This document shows, one piece after another, positions 47,214 through 56,927 of a stretch of 64,000 nt of DNA. The translations under genes were made by a program, and so were the position numbers. Source of the DNA: Pelotomaculum isophthalicicum JI (GTDB taxonomy: Bacteria > Bacillota > Desulfotomaculia > Desulfotomaculales > Pelotomaculaceae); the NCBI RefSeq assembly GCF_029478095.1, contig NZ_JAKOAV010000005.1, positions 62,001 to 126,000 on the forward strand, read 5' to 3'. The notes beneath the pieces are model-generated. The model saw only the letters and a program-made list of their open reading frames with translations, searched no databases and had not been told where the DNA came from. Each line of letters begins with the position of its first letter. Positions within the stretch are counted from its first letter, which is position 1.

Positions 47214-47702
47214 GTGTTATCTGAAAGTGACCTTTACTGCAAAAAAAAAATTACTTCCAGGATTGTGGAATCAGTTAAGAATTATTACCGCAAGATGATG
47301 GAACTGCCTGACTCGCCCCAAAAGATAGCCTGCGGTGTAGCCATGGGATTGTCTTTTGATTTTCTCCCGATACCTATCATCAGCATTCCGCTATCTTACC
47401 TGGTAGCCCGTCTGATCCGCTGCAACCCGGTGGCGGCGGTTGCCACAGTTGTGTTTTTTAAGCTGGCGGTGCCGTTTTTCTATACCTTGGATCTGTTGAC
47501 GGGAAATGCCTTGTTGGGTAGTATGACCGGACCGGATATTGCAATTGCCGGTGATAATATGTTCAGCCCCTTATTGTCGGGAATTGCCGAACATGGCTAC
47601 CCGTTTCTGGCGGGCAGCCTGGTTAACGCTGTGGCGGTTTTTTTGCCCGTATATTTTTTGCTGAAGTATTTACTGAAGAGGAAACAGCGAAAGGGCGTAT
47701 AA
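47214..47702 (+). CDS. DUF2062 membrane protein
   Basis: 162 residues with three or four hydrophobic helices. The DUF2062 pattern (SPQKIACGVAMGLSFDFLPIPIIS in pieces, CNPVAAVATVVFF) is clear. Function unknown; often near cell-envelope genes. GTG 47214, with AAAGGAG about eight bases upstream. 31 bases after the transaldolase. Confidence 0.75.
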   Translation: MLSESDLYCKKKITSRIVESVKNYYRKMMELPDSPQKIACGVAMGLSFDFLPIPIISIPLSYLVARLIRCNPVAAVATVVFFKLAVPFFYTLDLLTGNALLGSMTGPDIAIAGDNMFSPLLSGIAEHGYPFLAGSLVNAVAVFLPVYFLLKYLLKRKQRKGV

Positions 47703-47727
47703 AACGCGCCCGCGCTGGTTATAAAAT

Positions 47728-47827
47728 CAGTAGACAGTAGTCAGTAGACAGTAGTCAGAATAAAAGAGTGATAGAGTTGTTTATTGTCTTGATATATTCT
47801 GAATTCTGACTCCTGAATTCTGAATAC
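47728..47827 (+). repeat. Heptamer inverted-repeat element, typical copy (family A)
   Basis: TCAGTAGACAGTAGTCAG units, core GAATAAAAGAGTGATAGAG..TTTATTGTCTTGATATATTCTGA, then ATTCTGACTCCTGAATTCTGA units. A good reference copy of the family. Confidence 0.9.
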
Positions 47828-47862
47828 TTAAATATTAATTCCCTTAAGCGGGAGGGGTGCCT

Positions 47863-49179
47863 TTGAATTATTCCGAGCTTGAGAACAAGACCATGGTTGA
47901 GTTGTATAAGATTGCTAAAGGTCTTGAACTGCCGGCATATTATAAATTGCGAAAAAAAGAGTTAATCTTTGAAATTTTAAAAGTTCAGACCCAAAAAGAC
48001 GGCCTCTTGTTTGCACAAGGGGTTCTGGAAATACTGCCTGACGGTTATGGTTTTCTAAGGCCCTTACAGTACTTGCCCAGTCATGACGATATATATGTTT
48101 CCGCTTCCCAGATCAGGCGTTTTGATTTACGCACAGGTGACCTGGTAGGCGGGCAGGTGCGGAAGCCAAAGGAAACCGAGCGGTATTTCGCCTTGTTGAG
48201 AGTGGAACAAGTTAATGGTATTGACCCGGAGCAATCCGGTGAAAGATTTCACTTCGACGGGCTGACGCCCCTCTACCCCATGCAGCGCATCACCTTGGAA
48301 ACTGAACCGGATAAATTATCCACCCGCATTATTGATTTGGTAGCCCCAATTGGTAAAGGCCAGCGTGGCTTGATTGTATCCCCGCCCAAAGCAGGAAAGA
48401 CTATTCTCCTTAAAGAAATCGCCAATAGCATTACCAGGAACCACCCGGAAATTGTCTTGATGGTGCTGTTAATCGATGAGCGGCCGGAAGAAGTCACCGA
48501 CATTGAGCGTTCGGTGAACGGTGAAGTAGTCAGTTCCACTTTTGACGAGCCGCCGGAAAACCATGTCAAAGTTGCGGATATGGTCTTGGAACGGGTAAAA
48601 CGTTTGGTGGAGCATAAATATGATGTGGTTATCCTTCTTGACAGCATTACCCGCCTGGCGAGAGCGCATAACCTGGTAGTGCCGCCCAGCGGCCGCACTC
48701 TTTCCGGCGGTGTGGACCCCGCCTCACTGCATAAGCCGAAACGTTTTTTCGGCGCGGCGCGTAATATTGAAGAAGGCGGCAGTTTGACGATTTTGGCCAC
48801 AGCCCTGATTGAGACAGGCAGCCGGATGGATGATGTGATCTTTGAGGAATTTAAAGGCACCGGAAATATGGAACTGATTCTGGACAGGCGCCTGGCGGAA
48901 AGAAGAATTTTCCCGGCTATTGATGTCCACCGGTCGGGTACGCGCAAGGAAGAATTGTTGCTGTCAAAAGATGAATTGGAAATGATTTGGCAGTTTCGCA
49001 AAGCAACCAGCGGCGCGAATTCATTGGAAGCTATGGAAATGCTGCTGGAACAGATCAAGCGCACCAAGACCAACCACGACTTGCTGCACGCCTTCCGCCA
49101 CCTGCGACGCGCTGAGGCGGTTGCCGCAACGCGAGCTGAGTCCTCCCGTAAAAACGCTTACAACAACATAGGTACTTAA
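47863..49179 (+). CDS. rho: Transcription termination factor Rho
   Basis: 438 residues. N-terminal helical Rho_N, cold-shock-like RNA-binding domain ([27 protein letters not shown]), and RecA-type ATPase with Walker A PPKAGKT (K179), Walker [15 protein letters not shown] and the Q-loop region LSGGVDP. Hexameric helicase ending transcription. TTG 47863 lies five bases after GGAGGGG; the in-frame GTG at 47857 overlaps that site. Confidence 0.97.
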   Translation: MNYSELENKTMVELYKIAKGLELPAYYKLRKKELIFEILKVQTQKDGLLFAQGVLEILPDGYGFLRPLQYLPSHDDIYVSASQIRRFDLRTGDLVGGQVRKPKETERYFALLRVEQVNGIDPEQSGERFHFDGLTPLYPMQRITLETEPDKLSTRIIDLVAPIGKGQRGLIVSPPKAGKTILLKEIANSITRNHPEIVLMVLLIDERPEEVTDIERSVNGEVVSSTFDEPPENHVKVADMVLERVKRLVEHKYDVVILLDSITRLARAHNLVVPPSGRTLSGGVDPASLHKPKRFFGAARNIEEGGSLTILATALIETGSRMDDVIFEEFKGTGNMELILDRRLAERRIFPAIDVHRSGTRKEELLLSKDELEMIWQFRKATSGANSLEAMEMLLEQIKRTKTNHDLLHAFRHLRRAEAVAATRAESSRKNAYNNIGT

Positions 49180-49287
49180 TCTCTGGTTTTATAGATAATT
49201 TAAATTTGCAGCAAATAGCCTAATGTATTAAATTCACCTTTTCAGGCAAAACTATATTTTGTATTGCTTGGAAGAGGTGATATTTTT

Positions 49288-50166
49288 ATGAAACATAAAA
49301 CTATATTGGGGGTTGTTGCCTTCTCAGTCATCACGGCGCTGGCTATCCTGTGGGCTGAATGCCCGGCCGGCGCCCGGCTGGACGAGCGTATTCTTGAGGG
49401 AGCTCCTTACACTACGCCGCCGCCGGTTGTCGCAGCCGCAACCCAAAGCTTATATGAGATAAAAACCGGTGACACCCTTTGCGATATTGCCAGAGGGAAA
49501 GGGGTGTCCGTGGAAGCTCTAGCGAAGGCCAATGATCTGGCTGATCCGGACAATATCCTTGCCGGCCAATTTATTAGAGTGCCCGCGGATAACGTTGTGC
49601 ACCAGATTCAGCCGGGGGAAACCTTGCTAAGCATTGCGGGGCTGTATAATGTAGACGTGAATGCGCTCGCGTCCCGGAACGAACTGTCCGATGTCAATAA
49701 CATTATTGCCGGCAGGCAACTGCTGATCCCGCGCGGCGCTACAAGCCAAGAAGCAACTCTGCCGGTTGCCGGCTCGCAGGTTAGGCAGTTGGCCTGGCCG
49801 CTGTTGGGCACGATTACCTCGCCTTTCGGCGCCAGAGACGGCTCACCGCACGAAGGCATTGACATCGCCGCGGAGGAGAATACCCCGATGCGGGCGGCGG
49901 CCCCCGGCAAGGTGGTCTTTGCCGGCCCCAGGGGAACCTACGGGCTGGCGGTGATTATCGACCACGGCAACGGGCTGCGCACGCTATACGCTCACTGCGC
50001 GAAACTGCTTGTAACTGAAGGAAGCGTTGTCGACACCAACACCATTATCGCCCTGGCCGGCAGCACCGGCCGTTCCACCGGACCCCACCTGCACCTGGAG
50101 GTGCTGCAGAACGGCGTCCCGCTCGACCCGCTGAACTGGCTGGAGCGGAGGAGTTATTACAGCTAA
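49288..50166 (+). CDS. Secreted M23 peptidase with two LysM domains
   Basis: 292 residues. Signal peptide (ILGVVAFSVITALAILWA), LysM 1 (YEIKTGDTLCDIARGKGVS), LysM 2 (HQIQPGETLLSIAGLYNV), then the M23 domain with zinc ligands in HEGIDIAA and HLHLEV and a further His in YAHC. Likely a cell-wall endopeptidase acting outside the membrane, possibly in sporulation. ATG 49288 with AGAGGTGA upstream. Its stop codon is part of the terminator stem. Confidence 0.92.
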   Translation: MKHKTILGVVAFSVITALAILWAECPAGARLDERILEGAPYTTPPPVVAAATQSLYEIKTGDTLCDIARGKGVSVEALAKANDLADPDNILAGQFIRVPADNVVHQIQPGETLLSIAGLYNVDVNALASRNELSDVNNIIAGRQLLIPRGATSQEATLPVAGSQVRQLAWPLLGTITSPFGARDGSPHEGIDIAAEENTPMRAAAPGKVVFAGPRGTYGLAVIIDHGNGLRTLYAHCAKLLVTEGSVVDTNTIIALAGSTGRSTGPHLHLEVLQNGVPLDPLNWLERRSYYS

Positions 50167-50205
50167 ATATTAAAGGCCGCTAAATAAAGCGGCCTTTAAT
50201 ATTTA
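50164..50205 (+). terminator. Long perfect-palindrome terminator
   Basis: An 18-base perfect stem, 50164-50181 with 50188-50205, loop AAATAA. The A/T ends of the stem supply U-tracts in both directions, so it can serve the M23 gene and the convergent hypothetical gene on the minus strand. Confidence 0.9.
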
Positions 50206-50207
50206 GG

Positions 50208-50243
50208 CAGTCAGTAGTCAGTAGTCATCTGACTACTGACTAC
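50208..50243 (+). repeat. Minimal heptamer palindrome without core (family A)
   Basis: CAGTCAGTAGTCAGTAGTCA runs directly into TCTGACTACTGACTAC; the two arms meet with no core. Confidence 0.8.
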
Positions 50244-50281
50244 ACAATCATACATCCGATATTCAATAAGGCACCCGCGCT

Positions 50282-50551
50282 CTACATCGCTTGGATTTCC
50301 GTTACTTTTAGATCTACCCTGTAACCTAATCGCTGCAAAAAACTTTCACACTCTTCCCAGGTGACTCCGAAAGCTTTAACGTCTGCAAGTCCCAAACGGC
50401 TAGTTATATCCCTCAAAGTGTCGTAGTTTCTTTCCTCAAAGTCTGCATCCATCATAGACATTTCAGCCCAGTTTACCAGTTCTGACAGGGTAATGCGGTG
50501 AAATAAATAATCTATTATTTTTTGTGCTATATCTTGACGAGTAACTTTCAT
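50282..50551 (-). CDS. Conserved hypothetical protein
   Basis: 89 residues, mainly helical and acidic (SELVNWAEMSMMDADFEERNYDT, in pieces; TWEECESFLQRLGYRVDL). Similar small proteins are scattered through bacterial genomes, but I know no function. Only intact gene on the minus strand here. AAAGAAGAA lies before its ATG at 50551. It faces the M23 gene and shares the bidirectional terminator. Confidence 0.65.
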   Translation of the reverse strand: MKVTRQDIAQKIIDYLFHRITLSELVNWAEMSMMDADFEERNYDTLRDITSRLGLADVKAFGVTWEECESFLQRLGYRVDLKVTEIQAM

Positions 50552-50653
50552 TGTTATTCTTCTTTCAAATTTTTTTCATTTTCTGTTCGCTTATTGGCCA
50601 CAGCTAACTAGTTCTCCTTAATTTTAAGTTTAGTATATAGCTAAAATGATGAA

Positions 50654-52009
50654 ATGTCAATAATATCCATATTGCGGCAAAACCTTTACATAGCTACTTT
50701 TTCAAGATATTATATTGAAAATGCTTTAGGTCAAAGAACCGGAGGGATATACGTATTGTACCACCTGCTGTTTGCCGGGGATGACGGGCAATTATATGAT
50801 CACCGTACCCTGCGTGCGACCGGCCGGGCAGGTGACCGTTTTGTCGAACTGATGGATGACGACATGGAAAAGCTGCCTTCAGGGGCTTCTCTGGCGCTGG
50901 TGCCCGGCGGGACGCCGGTGGGGCTGACCAGGACAGGGCAATTTACCACTCTTGAACAAAACCCCTGGGCGGACGGGCGTTCATGGGCGGTTGGGGCGCT
51001 GCTTCCCCAGGGTTATACCCGTACCTTGATGCCTTCTTATGTAAGAGACAAAAAAACGCAGCCGCTGCCCTTGCTCGGTTACACCGCCGTGGCTTGCCGT
51101 AATGGCGAGCTGTATGTAGCGGCGTTGCGCACCGACGAGCCTCACCGTTGGGACCCCGCTCATTATGACACAACGGATCTACCCGCGCTGGTGCGCGACA
51201 AGCTGGCGTCATTACCCGAAAATCGCATCCTCAGCCATCTGGCTCATTGTGCCCTGGAGTATCACTGCTTCACCGCCCAAAATATTTTTTATGGCCGGTG
51301 GGAAGGCGGAATCCCAGTTTCACCTGCCTGCAACGCCCGTTGTCTGGGCTGTATATCGCTGCAACCTGCGGGTTGCTGCCCTTCGCCGCAGGCGCGCATA
51401 AAATTCCGGCCTTCCCCTGCGGAATTGGCGGAAGTAGCGGTCCCTCACCTGAACGGGGGGGATGGGGCAATCGTCAGTTTCGGGCAGGGCTGCGAGGGGG
51501 AGCCGGCGCTGGCGGCGGGCACTATAGCGGAAACAATTGAGCGTGTACGCGGGTTAACAGGTAAGGGTACGATTAATATGAACAGCAACGGCGGGTGTAC
51601 CGCCGGTGTGAAGGATATTTGCCGGGCCGGCCTGAACGCGATCCGGGTCAGCTTAATCAGCGCGCTTGGGGACACCTATGACGCATACTACCGGCCACAG
51701 GACTATAGCTTGGCCGATGTTCGCCGTTCACTTGAAGTAGCGGTCTCACATGGCGTGTATACTTCACTGAATTTACTGGTCTTGCCCGGCCTGACCGACC
51801 GGGCGGATGAAGTGAAGGCTCTAGCGGCTTTCGTCAGAGAAACAGGTGTGAATCTTGTTCAGCTGCGCAACCTGAATATCGACCCGGACTGGCTTTTTGA
51901 GCGTTTACCCGGGAGCGGGGGGGACATTATCGGGGTGGCAGGTCTGATTGAGGCGCTGAAAGAAGTGCCGGGGCTGAGTGTGGGAAACTATAGCCGCCCG
52001 GTAAGATAG
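50654..52009 (+). CDS. Radical SAM protein
   Basis: 451 residues. About 220 N-terminal residues of unknown fold precede the radical SAM core with the 4Fe-4S motif CNARCLGC (C226, C230, C233), then GQGCEGEPALA, NMNSNGG and SLNLLVLPGLTD along the barrel. The target is unknown. Start uncertain: ATG 50654 has no strong ribosome-binding site. It precedes rpmE with a heptamer element between. Confidence 0.85.
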   Translation: MSIISILRQNLYIATFSRYYIENALGQRTGGIYVLYHLLFAGDDGQLYDHRTLRATGRAGDRFVELMDDDMEKLPSGASLALVPGGTPVGLTRTGQFTTLEQNPWADGRSWAVGALLPQGYTRTLMPSYVRDKKTQPLPLLGYTAVACRNGELYVAALRTDEPHRWDPAHYDTTDLPALVRDKLASLPENRILSHLAHCALEYHCFTAQNIFYGRWEGGIPVSPACNARCLGCISLQPAGCCPSPQARIKFRPSPAELAEVAVPHLNGGDGAIVSFGQGCEGEPALAAGTIAETIERVRGLTGKGTINMNSNGGCTAGVKDICRAGLNAIRVSLISALGDTYDAYYRPQDYSLADVRRSLEVAVSHGVYTSLNLLVLPGLTDRADEVKALAAFVRETGVNLVQLRNLNIDPDWLFERLPGSGGDIIGVAGLIEALKEVPGLSVGNYSRPVR

Positions 52010-52074
52010 CAGGTTCTTCTTGCAGGCGGCTGATCGATATGCTAAAATAGATAAGTGTATTTTTTTTATAGTAG

Positions 52075-52158
52075 AGTAGTCAGTAATCAGTAGTCAGAAT
52101 GAAAAGATAGTTTATCTTCTAGAGACATTCTGACTCCTGACTCCTGAATTCTGAATAC
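52075..52158 (+). repeat. Heptamer inverted-repeat element (family A)
   Basis: AGTAGTCAGTAATCAGTAGTCAGAAT, core GAAAAGATAGTTTATCTTCTAGAGAC, then ATTCTGACTCCTGACTCCTGA units. Confidence 0.88.
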
Positions 52159-52184
52159 CTGGCAATGAAAAGAGGTGAAACCCG

Positions 52185-52388
52185 ATGAAAGAAGCTATAC
52201 ATCCGAAATATGGGAAAGCCAAGGTGACCTGTGTTTGTGGCGAGACTTTTGAAACAGGGTCTACCAAACAGGAACTCCGGGTGGAAATTTGTTCGAAGTG
52301 CCATCCTTTTTACACCGGAACGCAACGAACCATAGATACTGGCGGGAGAGCCGAGCGCTTCCGTAAAAAATACGGCTTAACGAAGTAG
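52185..52388 (+). CDS. rpmE: 50S ribosomal protein L31, zinc-binding form
   Basis: 67 residues with the four-cysteine zinc site (TCVCG and [11 protein letters not shown]) of L31 type A. Bridges the two ribosomal subunits. AGAGGTGA lies upstream of ATG 52185. The gene order rpmE, DUF1385, prfA, prmC is usual in Clostridia. Confidence 0.97.
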   Translation: MKEAIHPKYGKAKVTCVCGETFETGSTKQELRVEICSKCHPFYTGTQRTIDTGGRAERFRKKYGLTK

Positions 52389-52459
52389 GACAGGTAGCAG
52401 GGCGGGCGCTCTGCTATTTCTGATTTAAGCGACAGTCAGCGTTAAAAGAGGTGTAAGTC

Positions 52460-53326
52460 ATGGGTGAGAAATACCCGTATGGGGGCCAGGCGGTAATTGA
52501 GGGAGTGATGATGCGTGGGCCTGATTCACGCGCCGTCGCCGTGCGTTTGCCGGACCAGACCATTGTGGTGGACCGGAAGCCGGTGGGCTCACTGACCAAG
52601 CGGGTGCCGGTTTTAAAATGGCCGCTGGTGCGCGGGGTGGTAGTGCTGATTGAGTCACTGGTGCTCGGAATCGAATCGCTGACCTATTCGGCTAACCAGG
52701 CCGTCGGTGAAGATGAAGAATTGACCGTGAAAGAAATGGTGCTCACCATCGGCGCGGCATTGGGACTGGCTGTGCTCCTTTTTGCCGTGCTGCCCACCGC
52801 CCTGGCCCATTTTCTGCAAAAAATCGCTCCAGGCAGCTTAATCCAAAACCTGATTGAAGGCGTCTTCCGTATTGTCATCTTTCTGGCATACGTGGTTGCC
52901 ATCGGCCGGCTGGAGGATATCAAGCGTGTTTTTCAGTACCATGGAGCCGAACATAAAGTGATCAACGCCTATGAAGCCGGCGACGAACTATCCGTGGGGC
53001 TAGTGCAGCGGCACTCCACCGCGCATCCCCGCTGCGGCACGAGTTTTATCTTGATCGTGTTGGTGGTCAGTATCCTGGTATTTTCCCTGCTGGGCAAACA
53101 GGTCCTTTGGTGGCGGATTCTCTCCAGGGTGCTTCTGTTGCCTGTGATCGCGGGGATTTCTTACGAATTGGTTAAACTATCAGGTAAATATGCCAGTGTT
53201 CCCTGGTGCCGCTGCTTGATCGCCCCGGGGCTTTGGCTGCAAAAATTAACGACCAGCCAGCCGGATGACGGGCAGGTGGAAGTGGCGATAACCGCCTTCG
53301 GGGCGGTGCTTAAGGCGGGTGATTAG
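52460..53326 (+). CDS. DUF1385 membrane protein (YqhQ-like)
   Basis: 288 residues. N-terminal [14 protein letters not shown], four hydrophobic helices, and conserved [13 protein letters not shown] and [13 protein letters not shown], whose His/Glu/Cys residues suggest metal binding. Function unproven. Two bases separate its stop from the prfA start, so they are coupled. ATG 52460 with AGAGGTG upstream. Confidence 0.88.
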   Translation: MGEKYPYGGQAVIEGVMMRGPDSRAVAVRLPDQTIVVDRKPVGSLTKRVPVLKWPLVRGVVVLIESLVLGIESLTYSANQAVGEDEELTVKEMVLTIGAALGLAVLLFAVLPTALAHFLQKIAPGSLIQNLIEGVFRIVIFLAYVVAIGRLEDIKRVFQYHGAEHKVINAYEAGDELSVGLVQRHSTAHPRCGTSFILIVLVVSILVFSLLGKQVLWWRILSRVLLLPVIAGISYELVKLSGKYASVPWCRCLIAPGLWLQKLTTSQPDDGQVEVAITAFGAVLKAGD

Positions 53327-53328
53327 AA

Positions 53329-54396
53329 GTGCTGGATAAATTGTCGGCCCTTGAGGAAAAGTACGAGGAACTGAGTAAATTGATTGCCGACCCGGAGGTG
53401 ATTGCCGACCTGGGGCGCTGGCAGCAATACGTCAAAACACATGCGGATCTCGCCGACGTGGTCGGCGCGTATAAAGAATATAAGAAAACAGTTAAAGAAA
53501 TTCAGGAGACGCGGGCAATCCTGAACGAAGAGTCGGACGGGGATATACTTGATATGGCCCAGGCCGAACTTGAGCAACTGCTTAAAGTTAAGTCGGACCT
53601 GGAATTGAGACTCAAGGTGCTGCTGCTGCCCAAAGACCCGAATGATGAGAAGAATGTGATCATGGAAATACGCGCCGGAACCGGCGGTGAAGAAGCGGCG
53701 CTGTTCGCGGCCGACCTGTTCCGCATGTACGCGCGCTTTGCGGAAACTCAGGGCTGGAAAACCGAAATATTGAGCGCCAATTACACGGACATCGGCGGTT
53801 TTAAAGAAGTAGTCTTTAATATTGAGGGACGCGGAGCTTACAGCAGGTTGAAATTCGAGAGCGGCACGCACCGGGTGCAGCGGATTCCCACCACTGAATC
53901 CGGCGGGCGTATTCATACGTCGGCGGCCACCGTGGCAGTGTTGCCTGAAGCCGAGGAAGTTGACGTGGAGATTGACCCGAACGACCTGCGCATTGATGTG
54001 TTCTGCGCTTCCGGACATGGCGGCCAGTCGGTGAACACAACCCAGTCCGCTGTCCGGATAACCCATATCCCGACCGGAATAGTTGTTTCCATGCAGGATG
54101 AAAAGTCACAGCATAAAAATAAAGACAGGGCGATGAAGGTGCTGATGGCGCGCCTGCTTGACCGGGCCCAAACCGAGCACCAGCAAAAGCTGGCCAGCAC
54201 CCGCAAGTTAATGGTCGGGACGGGTGACCGCAGTGAGCGGATCCGAACTTATAATTTCCCCCAGAACCGGGTGACCGACCACCGGATCGGTCTTACCCTG
54301 CACCGCCTGGACGGAATTTTGGAAGGCGACCTGGGCGAGATTATCGAGACCCTGGTAACTACTGACCAGGCTGAACAACTCAAGCAAGTGGAATAA
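53329..54396 (+). CDS. prfA: Peptide chain release factor 1
   Basis: 355 residues. Recognises UAA/UAG stops; codon-recognition region [15 protein letters not shown] includes PxT, and GGQ at 231-233 catalyses peptide release. GTG 53329. prmC, which methylates the GGQ glutamine, starts two bases after the stop: a substrate-enzyme operon. Confidence 0.97.
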   Translation: MLDKLSALEEKYEELSKLIADPEVIADLGRWQQYVKTHADLADVVGAYKEYKKTVKEIQETRAILNEESDGDILDMAQAELEQLLKVKSDLELRLKVLLLPKDPNDEKNVIMEIRAGTGGEEAALFAADLFRMYARFAETQGWKTEILSANYTDIGGFKEVVFNIEGRGAYSRLKFESGTHRVQRIPTTESGGRIHTSAATVAVLPEAEEVDVEIDPNDLRIDVFCASGHGGQSVNTTQSAVRITHIPTGIVVSMQDEKSQHKNKDRAMKVLMARLLDRAQTEHQQKLASTRKLMVGTGDRSERIRTYNFPQNRVTDHRIGLTLHRLDGILEGDLGEIIETLVTTDQAEQLKQVE

Positions 54397-54398
54397 TC

Positions 54399-55265
54399 AT
54401 GTCAACTGTCAGAGAAGCCTTGCGCAAGGCCGGGCAAATACTGAAAGATAGCGGTGCCGTCACTCCCGCCCTGGACGCCGGGGTGCTTCTCGGCCACGTG
54501 ACCGGCCGCAGCCATGCCGGACTATACCGGGACTGGGAGAGCGAGCTCACGCCGGAAGCGGAAGCCCGGTTTTTCATGCTGATCGCCAGGCGGGAAGCGG
54601 GCGAGCCGGTAGCCTACCTGACCGGGTGCAAGGAATTTATGGGGTTGGATTTTACTGTCAACAACACTGTTCTGATTCCCCGGCCGGAAACTGAACTGCT
54701 GGTTGAAACGGCTATTCATCTGGCGGGGAACGATGATATTATCGTTGACGTAGGCACCGGCTGTGGAGCTATCGCGGTTAGTTTGGCTGTGTTCTTGCCG
54801 CATGTCGTGATTTACGCAACCGACCTGTCACCTGACGCTATTGAGACAGCCCGTCATAACGCTGTTTTACATGGTGTAGGGCAGCGCGTATCTTTTCTGC
54901 AGGGCGATCTGCTTGTGCCGTTAGCCGGACTGGAGTTAGCCGGACGGGTGGACTTAGTTACGGCCAATCTGCCTTATATTGCCACGAGCGAACTCGGCGC
55001 GCTGTCACGGGAGGTGCAACTGGAGCCGGTAGCCGCCCTGGACGGCGGCGCGGACGGTCTGGACTTGTACCGGCGGTTAATTCCCGCCGCGGCAGAATTG
55101 CTCAAGCCGGGCGGCAGACTGATGATGGAAATCGGGAGCAGCCAGCGCGAAGCTATAGCCGCCCTCTTGAGTCCTTCATTATGGGAAACTGTGTTCCTGC
55201 AAGACCTGGCTGGACTGGACAGACTGGCGGTTGCCCGCCTTTCGACAGTAGTCAGTAGTCAGTAG
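54399..55265 (+). CDS. prmC: Release factor glutamine methyltransferase
   Basis: 288 residues. N-terminal helical domain that binds release factor, then an AdoMet methyltransferase with VDVGTGCGAIAVSLA. The catalytic motif reads NLPY (190-193) instead of the usual NPPY of PrmC. Its substrate is probably the neighbouring RF1. The last residues (STVVSSQ) and the TAG stop come from heptamer-repeat DNA, so the native C-terminus has been replaced. Confidence 0.92.
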   Translation: MSTVREALRKAGQILKDSGAVTPALDAGVLLGHVTGRSHAGLYRDWESELTPEAEARFFMLIARREAGEPVAYLTGCKEFMGLDFTVNNTVLIPRPETELLVETAIHLAGNDDIIVDVGTGCGAIAVSLAVFLPHVVIYATDLSPDAIETARHNAVLHGVGQRVSFLQGDLLVPLAGLELAGRVDLVTANLPYIATSELGALSREVQLEPVAALDGGADGLDLYRRLIPAAAELLKPGGRLMMEIGSSQREAIAALLSPSLWETVFLQDLAGLDRLAVARLSTVVSSQ

Positions 55266-55276
55266 ACAGTAGTCAG
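55246..55276 (+). repeat. Heptamer array overlapping the prmC 3' end (family A)
   Basis: ACAGTAGTCAGTAGTCAGTAG units provide the last codons and stop of prmC and end with TCAGAAT. No complementary arm follows. Confidence 0.8.
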
Positions 55277-55328
55277 AATAAGAGAACTTCAGTAGACAAG
55301 GGGATGTTCTTTTTTGCTTCCCTGGAGA

Positions 55329-55505
55329 GACCTTTGGGTATATAAAAGCGGCGATTTTGAGGCTTAGTTCAAAGAGCGAGTGAGCCCGAGGAATAGTGAG
55401 GGAATTGTTTGAGGCGCGGAGCGCCGAGTTAGACCGAACCCGAGCGTGAAAGAACTCGAACAATTATAGAGGCCGAACATGAGCCGCGCTGTATGCTCAA
55501 AGGTC
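55329..55505 (+). repeat. 178-bp TIR element, full copy (family C)
   Basis: Ends GACCTTTGGGTATATA (55329-55344) and TGTATGCTCAAAGGTC (55490-55505) are imperfect inverted repeats; interior has the GGCGCGGAGCGCC hairpin and GAGCCCGAGGA. It lies just upstream of ywlC and even contains an in-frame ATG (55493). Confidence 0.85.
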
Positions 55506-55531
55506 ATTATAGAGTGGCGATTGAGGTTTAT

Positions 55532-56599
55532 ATGCAAAATAAGAAGATTAGCACAAAATACATAACTGTAGATCCGTCTCATCCGGAACCCGGCCCCCTG
55601 GAGGAAGGCGGATCTGTATTGCGCCGGGGCGGTTTGGTTGCCTTCCCGACGGAGACCGTGTACGGCCTCGGGGCGAACGCTCTGGACGGGCGGGCTGTGG
55701 CTGGGATATTTGAAGCAAAAGGACGCCCCCAGGATAATCCTCTGATTGTCCATGTTGCCGGGCGGGAGGCGGTAAGCGGACTTGTAAAAAAAATAACCGG
55801 CGCGGCGGAAGCGTTAATGGATGCTTTTTGGCCTGGCCCCCTGACGATAATTTTATCGGTTGGTGAAGTGGTGCCGGCTCAAGTTACCGCCGGCCTGGAC
55901 ACTGTTGCCGTGCGCATGCCGGATCATCCGGTGGCGCTGGGCTTGATCCGCGCGGCCGGTGTACCTGTCGCAGCGCCTAGTGCCAATACTTCCGGGCGGC
56001 CCAGCCCGACGACCGCCAGGCATGTTTTAAACGATCTGGGCGGTCGGATTGATTTGATCATTGACGGCGGTCCGGCAGGAGTGGGAGTGGAGTCAACTGT
56101 CGTTGACCTGACCGCCCCGGCGCCGCTGGTGCTGAGGCCGGGCGGAGTCACACTGGAAGATTTAAGCGAAGTCCTGGAATCTGTCGCGGTGGATCCCGCG
56201 GCGCGTTCAGGGTCTAAAGGTAGATGCCGGCCGCGTTCTCCCGGCATGAAGTACACTCACTACGCGCCGCGCGCGCCGCTTTTTTTGATCGAAGGTGAAG
56301 TGAAAGCAGTAGCGGCGAAAATTATGGATCTGGCGCGGGAATACCGGGCACAAGGCCGTCGGGTCGGAGTCCTTTCGTATAATGATAAGGGGGATTTTTC
56401 TGCCGCTGGGGAGGTTGTTCTAGCCGGGCGCCGGGATAAACCTGAAACAGTAGCTGCGGCTTTATACGCAGCCTTGCGCCGCTTTGATGAGATGGAGGTC
56501 GACGTTATCCTGGCGGAAGGACTGACGGAGCAAGGTATCGGCTTAGCGGTGATGAACCGGCTGCGCAAGGCCGCGGGGGGAAAGATAATTCGCGTGTAG
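55532..56599 (+). CDS. ywlC: L-threonylcarbamoyladenylate synthase (Sua5/YwlC)
   Basis: 355 residues: YrdC domain (GGLVAFPTETVYGLGANAL, KGRPQDNPLIVHV, APSANTSGRPSPTTA) plus C-terminal Sua5 domain, separated by PRSPGMKYTHYAPRAP. First enzyme in making t6A in ANN-decoding tRNAs. ATG 55532 follows GAGG; the in-frame ATG at 55493 lies inside the repeat element and is unlikely. Confidence 0.95.
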   Translation: MQNKKISTKYITVDPSHPEPGPLEEGGSVLRRGGLVAFPTETVYGLGANALDGRAVAGIFEAKGRPQDNPLIVHVAGREAVSGLVKKITGAAEALMDAFWPGPLTIILSVGEVVPAQVTAGLDTVAVRMPDHPVALGLIRAAGVPVAAPSANTSGRPSPTTARHVLNDLGGRIDLIIDGGPAGVGVESTVVDLTAPAPLVLRPGGVTLEDLSEVLESVAVDPAARSGSKGRCRPRSPGMKYTHYAPRAPLFLIEGEVKAVAAKIMDLAREYRAQGRRVGVLSYNDKGDFSAAGEVVLAGRRDKPETVAAALYAALRRFDEMEVDVILAEGLTEQGIGLAVMNRLRKAAGGKIIRV

Positions 56600-56600
56600 A

Positions 56601-56899
56601 ACAGTAGTCAGTAGTCAGTATCCAGTAGTCAGAATAAAAGAATGAAAGAGTGGTTTATCAGATTTTAAAGACCTCCACTGCTTAAAAGGAACGGGAACAC
56701 ACCTCTCTTTAAAGACTGACTTTGGGGTCGGAGGAATGTCCCCAAGTCCCCAACGAATGGAAGGAATGTCCCCAACGATTTAGAATTTGGTGGTGGTGAA
56801 ATCTTCTACCAAAACCCCGAAGTTTAGCGAAAGCTAAACGACTTCACTGTCTCTAAATATTTTGACTACGGACTACGGACTACTGAATTCTGACTACTA
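56601..56899 (+). repeat. Heptamer element split by a 220-base insertion (family A)
   Basis: Forward arm AGTAGTCAGTAGTCAG with left core GAATAAAAGAATGAAAGAG..TTTATC (56601-56660), and right arm GACTACGGACTACGGACTACTGA (56863-56885). Between them lie a duplicated GGAATGTCCCCAA (at 56734 and 56765) and a GNRA hairpin GTTTAGC-GAAA-GCTAAAC (56822-56839). No gene is visible in 56600-56927. Confidence 0.75.
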
Positions 56900-56927
56900 T
56901 AATTTATGAAGTTTGTGAGGTGGTTCT

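Noticed and set aside
48273-49073. 266-codon open frame on the minus strand
   Set aside because: Antisense to rho, Ser/Arg-rich as expected for a shadow of a conserved gene.
56819-56845. Terminator at the GTTTAGC-GAAA-GCTAAAC hairpin
   Set aside because: Stable GNRA hairpin but no T run after it, and no gene ends nearby; treated as part of the insertion in a heptamer element.
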